25,006 nt of DNA from DASSUC01 sp035649895 (GTDB lineage Bacteria > Actinomycetota > Actinomycetes > Mycobacteriales > Micromonosporaceae): positions 1 through 25,006 of the forward strand of contig DASRIS010000082.1 in assembly GCA_035649895.1 (NCBI GenBank). Reading direction: 5' to 3'. The notes beneath the pieces are model-generated. The model worked only from the letters and a program-made list of their open reading frames with translations. It had not been told where the DNA came from and searched no databases. Shown in pieces: positions 1 to 6,260 of the stretch. Within the stretch, counting starts at the first letter, position 1, and every line of letters begins with the position of its first letter. A program made the position numbers and the translations under genes.

Positions 1-885
1 ACCGCCGCCGGTGGCCACCCAGCGCCCGCCGCACAGCTCGTCGGCGAGGGCGCGCAGGGCGAGGTAGCTGGCGCGCTGGCCGTCGACGGACAGGCGCAGG
101 TCGGCGAGCGGGTCCAGCCGGTGCGTGTCGGCGCCGCACTGGGTGAACAGCACCTGCGGCCGGAACGCCCGCAGCACCGACGGCACGACCGCGGCGAAGG
201 CGCGCAGCCAGCCGGCGTCACCGCAGCCGGGCGGCAGCGCCACGTTCACCGCGCTGCCTTCCGCACCGGGGCCGCCGGTCTCGTGGGCGAAGCCGGTGCC
301 GGGGAAGAGTGCGAGCGGGGTCTCGTGCAGGCTCACCGTGAGCACCCGCGGGTCCTCGTAGAAGACCTCCTGGACCCCGTCGCCGTGGTGCACGTCCACG
401 TCCACGTACGCGATGCGCTCGGCGCCCAGGTCGAGCAGGCGGGCGATGGCGATGGCGGGGTCGTTGTAGACGCAGAAGCCGGAGGCCCGGCCGGGCATGG
501 CGTGGTGCAGCCCGCCGGCCACGTTCACCGCGCGCACCGCCTCGCCCCGCCACACCGCTTCGGCAGCGGCCAGCGTGGCCCCGGCAACGTGCGCGCTGGC
601 CTCATGCATCCGCTCGAAGACCGGGTTGTCCGGGGTGTTGAGGCCGTATCCGTAGAAGAACGGGTCCTGCGGCGCCTGCTTGACCGCGTCGAGGTAGTCG
701 GCCCGGTGCACCAGCTCCACGGTGGCGTCGTCGGCGGGCTGGGGCTTCACGACCCGCACGCCGTCCCGGTCGAGCACGCCCAGCTCGCGGGCGAGGGCGA
801 TGGTCAGCTCCAGCCGCACCGGGTCCAGCGGGTGGTCGCCGAGGTTGTAGGAGAGCAGTGCCTCGTCCCACATAACGATGGTCAT
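1..885 (-). CDS. acuC: AcuC-type histone-deacetylase-family protein (3' end outside the window)
   Basis: This is a zinc-dependent deacetylase of the arginase/HDAC fold, the AcuC class. In bacteria such enzymes remove acyl groups from protein lysines, classically from acetyl-CoA synthetase. 295 residues are visible; the usual length is about 390, so roughly the last quarter lies off the left edge. Visible motifs are the His pair in GGLHHAMPG (H127/H128), the zinc-site motif DVDVHHGDG (D164, H166) and the second metal Asp in QCGADTH (D253). The start ATG at 885 overlaps the stop of the upstream sulfurtransferase gene as ATGA, which indicates translational coupling and one transcript. The family assignment is secure. 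The physiological substrate is inferred from the family. Confidence 0.93.
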   Translation of the reverse strand, partial: MTIVMWDEALLSYNLGDHPLDPVRLELTIALARELGVLDRDGVRVVKPQPADDATVELVHRADYLDAVKQAPQDPFFYGYGLNTPDNPVFERMHEASAHVAGATLAAAEAVWRGEAVRAVNVAGGLHHAMPGRASGFCVYNDPAIAIARLLDLGAERIAYVDVDVHHGDGVQEVFYEDPRVLTVSLHETPLALFPGTGFAHETGGPGAEGSAVNVALPPGCGDAGWLRAFAAVVPSVLRAFRPQVLFTQCGADTHRLDPLADLRLSVDGQRASYLALRALADELCGGRWVATGGG

Positions 886-1742
886 GGCCGCTCCCCCACT
901 GCCACCGGGCGCTGCGGGTCGGTCAGCCAGTGGCTCCAGGAGCCGACGTAGAGCTCCGCGTCCGGCTGCCCGGCGAGGTGCAGCGCGAGCACCGTGTGTG
1001 CCGCGGTCACCCCGGAGCCGCAGTACGCGCCGACGCGTACCCGCTCGGTGACGCCGGCCGCGGCGAACCGCTCCCGCAGCTCCTCGGCGGAGCGCAACCG
1101 GCCGTCCGGGCCGGCGTGCTCGGTGGCCGGCAGGTTGACCGCGCCCGGGATGTGCCCGGCCACCGGGTCGACCGGCTCGACCTCGCCCCGGTAGCGGGCC
1201 GGGACCCGCACGTCGAGCAGGACGCCCTCGGCCGCCACCTTGGCGGCCCCGGCGGCGTCCAGCACCGGCAGGCCGCCCGGGCGTACCGTCACGTCGCCCG
1301 GTGCCGGCTGCGGCACCTCGGTGGTGACCGGGTACCCCCCAGCCGCCCAGGCCGGGTAACCGCCATCGAGCACCGCGACCTCGTCGTGGCCGGCCCAGCG
1401 CAGGGTCCACCAGGCCCGGGCCGCGGCCACGCCGTCACCTCCGTCGTAGGCCACCACCGGACGGCCGGTGCGTACGCCGGCCGCCCGCAGCGCCTGCTGT
1501 AGCTCGGCCGGATCCGGAAGCGGGTGCCGCCCGCCCGGCCCGGGTGGGCCGGACAGCTGCCGGTCCAGGTCGAGGAAGACCGCCCCAGGCAGGTGTCCGG
1601 CGTCGTAGTCCTGGCGGCCAGGCGGCCCGGTCAGGCGCCAGCGGACATCCAGCACGGTCGGTGCGGCGTCGCCGGTGAGGGAGGTGGCCAGGGTGGCGGG
1701 GTCGACGAGTGGGGTGTGGCTCACCCGCCCAGTCAACACCAT
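882..1742 (-). CDS. sseA: Sulfurtransferase, two rhodanese domains (SseA/3-mercaptopyruvate type)
   Basis: A 286-residue tandem-rhodanese protein, the normal length for thiosulfate or 3-mercaptopyruvate sulfurtransferases. These transfer sulfane sulfur to cyanide or thiol acceptors in the cytoplasm. The N-terminal rhodanese domain is non-catalytic. The C-terminal one carries the active loop CGSGVTA with catalytic Cys241. A CGSGVT-type loop is more usual in mercaptopyruvate enzymes than in thiosulfate rhodaneses, but this does not settle the substrate. The start is chosen at ATG 1742; GTG 1739 and GTG 1724 are alternatives and no strong Shine-Dalgarno sequence favours one. The stop overlaps acuC by 4 bp. 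The gene diverges from ideR across a 64-bp gap. Confidence 0.92.
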   Translation of the reverse strand: MVLTGRVSHTPLVDPATLATSLTGDAAPTVLDVRWRLTGPPGRQDYDAGHLPGAVFLDLDRQLSGPPGPGGRHPLPDPAELQQALRAAGVRTGRPVVAYDGGDGVAAARAWWTLRWAGHDEVAVLDGGYPAWAAGGYPVTTEVPQPAPGDVTVRPGGLPVLDAAGAAKVAAEGVLLDVRVPARYRGEVEPVDPVAGHIPGAVNLPATEHAGPDGRLRSAEELRERFAAAGVTERVRVGAYCGSGVTAAHTVLALHLAGQPDAELYVGSWSHWLTDPQRPVAVGERP

Positions 1743-1806
1743 GGCCGCTGCTCGCCGCGGGAAACACCAGGTGGCCGGGTAGCATCGCCCTTTGGGGAGG
1801 CATGTC

Positions 1807-2508
1807 GTGAACGACCTGGTCGACACCACCGAGATGTACCTGCGCACGATCCTCGAGCTTGAGGAGGAGCGGGTGGCACCGCTGCGTGCGCGCATCGCCG
1901 AGCGGCTGCGCCAGAGCGGTCCGACAGTCAGCCAGACCGTCGGCCGGATGGAGCGCGACGGCCTGCTCACCGTGCAGGGCGACCGGCACCTGCAGCTCAC
2001 CGACCTGGGCCGGCAGCGGGCGGTCGCGGTCATGCGCAAGCACCGCATCGCCGAGCTGCTGCTCGTCAACGTGATCGGCATGCCGTACGAGGACGTGCAT
2101 GAGGAAGCGTGCCGCTGGGAGCACGTGATGAGCGACGCGGTCGAGCGGCGGGTCTACCAGATGCTCGGCCGGCCGACCCGGTCGCCGTACGGGAACCCCA
2201 TCCCGGGCCTGGACGAGCTGGACGCCGAGGCGCCGGCGTCCGCCGCCGCGAACGGCACTGCCGACAGCGGCGACGGTGAGCGCAACCTGGCCTTCCCTGG
2301 GCTGTCCGGAGCGGTCGTGGTGCGGCGGATCTGCGAGAGCGTGCAGACCGACCCGGCCGTGCTACGCCAGCTGCACTCGGCCGGGATCGACCCGGGCGCC
2401 ACGGTCACCGTCGCCCAGGAGCGCGACGGGGTCACCATCGACCGCTCCGGCGAGAAGATCCGCCTGCCCCGTGAGGTGGCCTCGCGCGTCTTCGTCGCCG
2501 CCCGGTAG
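1807..2508 (+). CDS. ideR: DtxR/IdeR-family metal-dependent transcriptional repressor
   Basis: A 233-residue iron-dependent repressor with a winged-helix DNA-binding domain, a metal-binding dimerisation domain and a C-terminal SH3-like FeoA-type domain. The start is GTG 1807, preceded six bases away by a strong ribosome site (GGGGAGG, 1794-1800). An in-frame TTG at 1792 would put that site inside the gene. The known DtxR metal ligands fall at exactly the same residue numbers: M10, H79, E83, H98, C102, E105 and H106. The recognition-helix region SGPTVSQTVGRMERDGL matches the family. Before the SH3-like domain there is an Ala/Gly-rich linker (about residues 145-157). Known family members repress siderophore and iron-uptake genes when Fe2+ is bound. 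I see no obvious iron box in the divergent gap. Confidence 0.95.
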   Translation: MNDLVDTTEMYLRTILELEEERVAPLRARIAERLRQSGPTVSQTVGRMERDGLLTVQGDRHLQLTDLGRQRAVAVMRKHRIAELLLVNVIGMPYEDVHEEACRWEHVMSDAVERRVYQMLGRPTRSPYGNPIPGLDELDAEAPASAAANGTADSGDGERNLAFPGLSGAVVVRRICESVQTDPAVLRQLHSAGIDPGATVTVAQERDGVTIDRSGEKIRLPREVASRVFVAAR

Positions 2509-2661
2509 GGCATCAGGCTGGTCGAGATCTCGACGGTCGGCGTCGCGGTGGCCGAGGATCGACTCGACCAATAGCTGGCTACCGAGGCGTTGCTTGCGAT
2601 CCCGAACACGCGCGAGCAGCACCTCCGCATCCGGCCGCCCGGCGAGCTCCAGCCTTTTCGC
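2509..2661 (-). other. Possible remnant of a third small gene
   Basis: Read on the minus strand, this interval gives about 50 residues with protein-like composition, including the stretches RPDAEVLLARVRDRKQRL and LVESILGHRDADRRDL. It lies directly downstream of the broken gene ending at 2666 and runs up to the ideR stop. It has no credible start codon, and its frame continues antisense into ideR, so if real it is a truncated remnant. It may equally be a chance open frame in GC-rich DNA. Confidence 0.2.
2521..2534. repeat. Perfect 14-bp palindrome after ideR
   Basis: GTCGAGATCTCGAC is its own reverse complement and begins 12 bases after the ideR stop. There is no T-run, so a classical intrinsic terminator is not shown. 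It could be a hairpin element or a protein-binding site. Confidence 0.5.
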
Positions 2662-2665
2662 TTGG

Positions 2666-2934
2666 CTATGCGGCAGTCTGCACCCGCCGCGCCAACGCCA
2701 GGTAGCTGTCCACGGCACCGGGCAGCACATCGAGATGCACGATCGTACCGTTGGGATGCTCGACAAGGTCTACAACGACCGCGACTGCAGGTGCGTCCTC
2801 GTCGCCAGCCACGACCAGCATCCCGGGCACGATCACCGACTGGTCCCGCGCCTCATCAAGGAAGTCCACACGTAGCCGGTATGGTCCTCGGCGTTGAGAT
2901 CGGCCCGGATGTCCACGGCGACTATGACGGTCAC
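2666..2934 (-). pseudogene. Small hypothetical protein with a single-base frameshift
   Basis: Two minus-strand frames join into one plausible protein of about 88 residues. The N-terminal part starts at GTG 2934 and reads through DIRADLNAEDHTGYVW. Near 2861-2871 the continuation shifts frame to DFLDEARDQSVIVPGMLVV and ends at TAG 2666-2668. One missing base in the TGGACTTCC region would restore a continuous frame. The GTG start overlaps the stop of the upstream gene (GTGA at 2931-2934), which supports this being the original start and a two-gene operon. I do not recognise the family. The break could be real decay or a sequencing error. Confidence 0.5.
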
Positions 2935-3358
2935 CCCCTCCTGCGACGCACCATCTCACCATACCGGGGATTGGTCCTACCTGGCCCGAGCAGCTGCAGC
3001 AGCGAATCGACCTGCCCAGTACCGTTCAACAGCAGCGTCATATGTGGTCGGCTGAACGTCGGTAGCAGATCGAACCCGGCATCGGTGAGCTGGCCGGCCG
3101 TGACGAGATAGACGACGCGGTAGGTGGCAGCTTGCCCGACAAGATCCCGTCCAGGGACGCCGGCCCGATGTCGTCCAGCGCGGCGAGTACAGAGATACCC
3201 AGCACCGGGGCACCGTCGAGGACGAACGCACGGCGAACCCGCTCGGCATGAGCCGTCAGCTTCGCCACCGTGTCCGGCCCACCACTCACGAGGATCGTCG
3301 CCTCGCGCGGGAGCGGCTCGCCCCGGACAAAGTCGCGGAGATCTGGCAAGCCCGACAC
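2931..3358 (-). pseudogene. Hypothetical protein (about 142 aa if repaired) with a single-base frameshift
   Basis: The coding frame starts at GTG 3358 (MSGLPDLRDFVRGEPLP) and reads through VLGISVLAALDDIG and LDGILSGKL. At about 3129-3130 a codon has only two bases. The following frame continues naturally as ATYRVVYLVTAGQLTDAG, then FDLLPTFSRPHMTLLL, and ends with an Arg-rich tail at TGA 2931-2933. An in-frame stop lies four codons upstream of GTG 3358, so the gene cannot start earlier. The Shine-Dalgarno match is weak. It overlaps the next gene by GTGA. Function is not recognised. A small coupled pair of this kind is compatible with a toxin-antitoxin or other accessory module, but nothing visible proves that. 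Confidence 0.5.
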
Positions 3359-3467
3359 CAGCGCAGCCTACAGCTGGAACGGATCTCCGTTGGCGCCGCT
3401 AGGCACGGTCCCGCGATGTTGCGCTGCGCCGGTCAAGGGCTGCCTGGGCCGCGCTCCCGGCTGGTGG

Positions 3468-4061
3468 TCAGACGCTTGCTTTGTCGATCTTCTGGGCCAG
3501 CTGAAGCAGCTTCGCTCCTGCCTCTGCCGCGGCTGCGGGCGCCGTGCCGGCCGGGGTCGTGTAGGTGACCATCATGAGGCGGTTGTTGCTGGACAGCCAG
3601 CCGATCTCCACCCCGGGTCCACGCTTGGCCGCGGCGGCCACCGGGAGCCGGTAGGCGGCCTTGCCCAGGCCGGTCACGGCGGTCCCGCCACGGGGCGTCA
3701 CGGTGCTGCGGAAGATGGCCGCATCGGCCGCGGTGGGCGTGACCGCCAGGGTCAGGTCCGGCAGCGAGGCCTTACTGGGCTGGAGCACGCAGGTGTAGGT
3801 GGCGTTCTGCCGGCCGGCGGCGGAGACCTCGAAGCGGGTCCCCAGCACCTGCTCGACCACTGCATAGTCCAGCAGCTCGCACGCACCGCCAGCCGCCGCG
3901 GCCGGTGGCCGGGGCGGCACCGCCCGCATCCGCGGGCCGTCGTCCCCTGAGCCGCACCCTCCGGCGAGCGCGAGCACGGCAGCTCCGGCGAGCACGAGCA
4001 CTCGAGTCCCGGCGAGCGCGAGCACTCGGGCTCCGGCGGGTAGGGCACGCACGCGCCACAC
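3468..4061 (-). CDS. Putative secreted lipoprotein, DUF3558-like layout
   Basis: A 197-residue protein with an Arg-containing N-terminus, a hydrophobic segment (about residues 10-33) and a lipobox-like LAGGC with Cys36. It is therefore probably a lipid-anchored extracellular protein of about 160 residues. The mature part has paired cysteines (C57 in GACELL and a second in TYTCVLQ) and an ACELLDYAVVEQVLG opening reminiscent of DUF3558-type actinobacterial lipoproteins. That family link is tentative. The hydrophobic core consists of three octapeptide repeats (see the repeat entry). The start is GTG 4061 with a weak GAGG site upstream; internal GTG codons are alternatives. It follows the membrane-protein gene by 36 bp on the same strand, so the two are probably co-transcribed. 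Confidence 0.75.
   Translation of the reverse strand: MWRVRALPAGARVLALAGTRVLVLAGAAVLALAGGCGSGDDGPRMRAVPPRPPAAAAGGACELLDYAVVEQVLGTRFEVSAAGRQNATYTCVLQPSKASLPDLTLAVTPTAADAAIFRSTVTPRGGTAVTGLGKAAYRLPVAAAAKRGPGVEIGWLSSNNRLMMVTYTTPAGTAPAAAAEAGAKLLQLAQKIDKASV
3963..4034 (-). repeat. Three 24-bp tandem repeats encoding the signal-peptide core
   Basis: Residues 10-33 of the lipoprotein read as GARVLALA, GTRVLVLA, GAAVLALA. The DNA repeats as imperfect 24-bp units of the type CCGGCGAGCGCGAGCAC followed by a variable end. Loss or gain of a unit keeps the reading frame and changes signal-peptide length by eight residues. Confidence 0.8.
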
Positions 4062-4097
4062 CGTACGGCCTCACGGTGGGCGGCGAAAGGCCGGCCC

Positions 4098-6185
4098 TCA
4101 CCGGACGAAGGCCCGGCCCACCCCCTCCTCCCGGGGCGCCTCGGCGCGCGGCGGGGCGCCCCGGGTACGCCGCGGGACACCCTCGGCACGCGGCGGGGCG
4201 CCTTCCGCGCGCCGCGGGGCGCCCTCCGCACGCAGCGGAGCACCCTCCGCACCCAGCGGGGCGCGCAGCGCCTCCAGCTGGAGCCGCTCCTCGTCCTGGC
4301 CGTCCCGCTGGCGCTCGTCGCCTCGCAGCGCCGGGGCATCACGCCGGCCCGGAGCTGCCCGCTGGGTCGGCACGACCAAGGTCTCGCGTGGCTGCGGCGG
4401 CAGCGGCTCGGTGCTGACCCCGGGTAGCAGCACCAGGCCCGGGTTGCACTCGACCGCCTTCACCGCCGGCCCGCGCGCGGTGTGCTCTACGAGCAGCAGG
4501 GCGTGGTCCGGCAGCCCCTGGAACGTCGTGGGCTCCACTGTGTACTCGTACACCCGCTGGCTGGACTCGGCCTCGTTCCAGCCGATCTGCTGCGCCACCT
4601 GGACGGTACGCGTCCAGTCGCGCGAGTAGCTGTCACCCTCGCTGCGCGAGTCGCCCCCGGAGACCCCCCGGGTGAGCTGGCTGACCACGAACCGGTGCTC
4701 GCGACCGACGAAGTCGGCGGCCACCGCCGCCTCCTCCGGGTTGCCCAGGCGCATGAAGCCCACGGCCCCGCCGCCGATCGCCCGCAACGCCTCCTCCCGC
4801 AGCCGGCGGAAGATGTTGACCAGGCGCACCCCGCGCCGGGCGCAGGCATCAGCCAGCCGGTCCAGGTGGACCGCTGGCAGCTCGTCCGCCCCGACCACGA
4901 AGACCACGCTGCCCGGCGGGTGCGCCCCGGCGGTCACCCGGTTCACCAGCCAGTGCACCAGCAGGTCGGTGAGCAGCTCGCTGCCTGCCGTACGGGTGCC
5001 CGGCTCCACCGCGACGCAGGTCAGGTCGGCCGGGTCGCTCGGAACCCACGCGGCGCCGAGGTTGCGCAGCGGATAGAGGTACGACTCGATGCGGCGGAGG
5101 TGCGGCAGGGCGTCCCGGCGGTACTCGTCGCTGAACAGCTCGTCGGCGATGTGCTCGCGCTCGTGCGGCCGGAGCACCTCTGCCCCGCCGGGCTCACCGG
5201 GCTCGCTGGGCTCGCTGGGCTCGCGCATCAGCACCCGGATCGCGGCGACCAGCCGCCGCACCGACACGTCCTCGCCCAGCGCCGCGCAGACCGCGCGCAG
5301 CAGCCGGTGGTCGGTGCTGCGCTCGGCGCGGTCCGCGGTCGTGCCGAAGTGCATCGACTCGACCAGCAGGTCCACCAGCTCCGCCGGCCCCACGCCGGCG
5401 AGCAGGTCGCTGTGCGCCAGCTCGGTGGGCAGCCGGTGGGCCCGTACGGTGGCGCCGGACTGCTCGGACAGGCCGGCCAGCTCGGCGGAGACCAGCTCGC
5501 GGGAGAGGTCGAGCACGGTGACCGGACGCCGCTCGACCAGCATCGACGCGCCGAAGACGGTGAGCAGGCCCTCCCAGCCCCACAGCGTCCCGCCGAACAC
5601 GTCGAACCGCCGGGTGCCGCGCGGCACCGAGGCCGCGCCCCACTCGTCGAGCCGGTCCACCTCGGCCTGCTCGACCGCGTCGAACGCGTCCCGCCGCTGT
5701 AGCCACGCGTCCCGGGCGTCGACGTACGTCGCCACGACCGCGGCCCGCTGCCGGTTGACCGCCTGCCGAACCCGCCGGCAGCTGGCCACCAGGAACCAGG
5801 TGGCGGCGAGGCCGAGCAGCAGCGGCGCCACGCTCACCGCCACGGCCGCCGGCCACTCGCCGCGCAGCAGCACGATCGGCACCCCGCCGGCGACGGCGAC
5901 CAGCAGCGAGCCGCCGAACCCCCAGGCGATCGCGAGCGTCACCCGGTCGCGGAGCGTGTTCTCCGCGTGCTGCCAACGGCGCACCAGCTTGGTGTCGAGC
6001 TCGGGGCGGGGCGGCGGGGGCTCCGGGAAGCCGCGCAGGAACCTGCGCCGGTCCCGGAACACCCAACCCACGCGTTCACCTCGGGCGAAGAGTCGGGCCC
6101 GGCCTAATGGATGTCCGGGCGGCTGCGGCGTCATCGAGGCGTACCCCCAGGGTGGCGTCGCGGTCGAATGAGCTGATTGTGGCAT
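4098..6185 (-). CDS. Membrane protein resembling a degenerate TraG/HerA-class ATPase
   Basis: A 695-residue protein. Residues 82-107 and 111-135 form a two-helix membrane hairpin, leaving most of the protein on one side. The segment FGGTLWGWEGLL (about 197-208) sits where a P-loop would be but lacks the GK[ST] signature. It is followed by PVTVLDLSRE, and later by VVFVVGADELPA (about 427-438) in a Walker-B-like position. The segment GFMRLGNPEEAAVAADFVG (about 476-494) followed by REHRFVVSQLT resembles the region of VirD4/TraG/HerA-type proteins. I infer an inactive ATPase relative partnering the divergent active one. There is a SEPSEPGEPGG linker (about 324-334) and a C-terminal heptad-repeat tail. 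Start ATG 6185 is preceded by GGGGGG; ATG 6221 and ATG 6134 are alternatives. Confidence 0.7.
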   Translation of the reverse strand: MPQSAHSTATPPWGYASMTPQPPGHPLGRARLFARGERVGWVFRDRRRFLRGFPEPPPPRPELDTKLVRRWQHAENTLRDRVTLAIAWGFGGSLLVAVAGGVPIVLLRGEWPAAVAVSVAPLLLGLAATWFLVASCRRVRQAVNRQRAAVVATYVDARDAWLQRRDAFDAVEQAEVDRLDEWGAASVPRGTRRFDVFGGTLWGWEGLLTVFGASMLVERRPVTVLDLSRELVSAELAGLSEQSGATVRAHRLPTELAHSDLLAGVGPAELVDLLVESMHFGTTADRAERSTDHRLLRAVCAALGEDVSVRRLVAAIRVLMREPSEPSEPGEPGGAEVLRPHEREHIADELFSDEYRRDALPHLRRIESYLYPLRNLGAAWVPSDPADLTCVAVEPGTRTAGSELLTDLLVHWLVNRVTAGAHPPGSVVFVVGADELPAVHLDRLADACARRGVRLVNIFRRLREEALRAIGGGAVGFMRLGNPEEAAVAADFVGREHRFVVSQLTRGVSGGDSRSEGDSYSRDWTRTVQVAQQIGWNEAESSQRVYEYTVEPTTFQGLPDHALLLVEHTARGPAVKAVECNPGLVLLPGVSTEPLPPQPRETLVVPTQRAAPGRRDAPALRGDERQRDGQDEERLQLEALRAPLGAEGAPLRAEGAPRRAEGAPPRAEGVPRRTRGAPPRAEAPREEGVGRAFVR
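4134..4256 (-). repeat. 21-bp tandem repeats encoding (x)RAEGAP heptads
   Basis: Residues 644-684 of the membrane protein consist of about six seven-residue units, such as LRAEGAP, RRAEGAP, PRAEGVP, RRTRGAP and PRAEAP. They are encoded by imperfect 21-bp repeats. The tail is basic, acidic and proline-rich, so probably extended. Unit number could vary between strains without loss of frame. Confidence 0.85.
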
Positions 6186-6260
6186 CTCGACCCCCCGTAG
6201 GGGTATCGCGGAAAGTTCCATCGCCATTACTCTCTGCTGCATGACGGCCCCCCTGGCGGC
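6186..6260. promoter_or_regulatory. Divergent control region with an RBS hairpin and a micro-ORF
   Basis: This 75-bp gap must hold the start signals of both arms of the ATPase cluster. On the minus strand the G-run serving as ribosome site (6191-6196) can pair with CCCC at 6200-6203 across a three-base loop. On the plus strand a seven-codon ORF begins at ATG 6241 and ends in TGA 6262-6264, overlapping the ATPase ATG at 6261 as ATGA. TACTCT at 6228-6233 matches the TANNNT -10 pattern for the plus strand, but I see no matching -35. Confidence 0.4.

Noticed and set aside
1743..2081. Upstream extension of the sulfurtransferase to 2081
   Set aside because: It would run antisense through ideR, and the added sequence is Ser/Arg-rich with no homology. 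ATG 1742 gives the normal family length.
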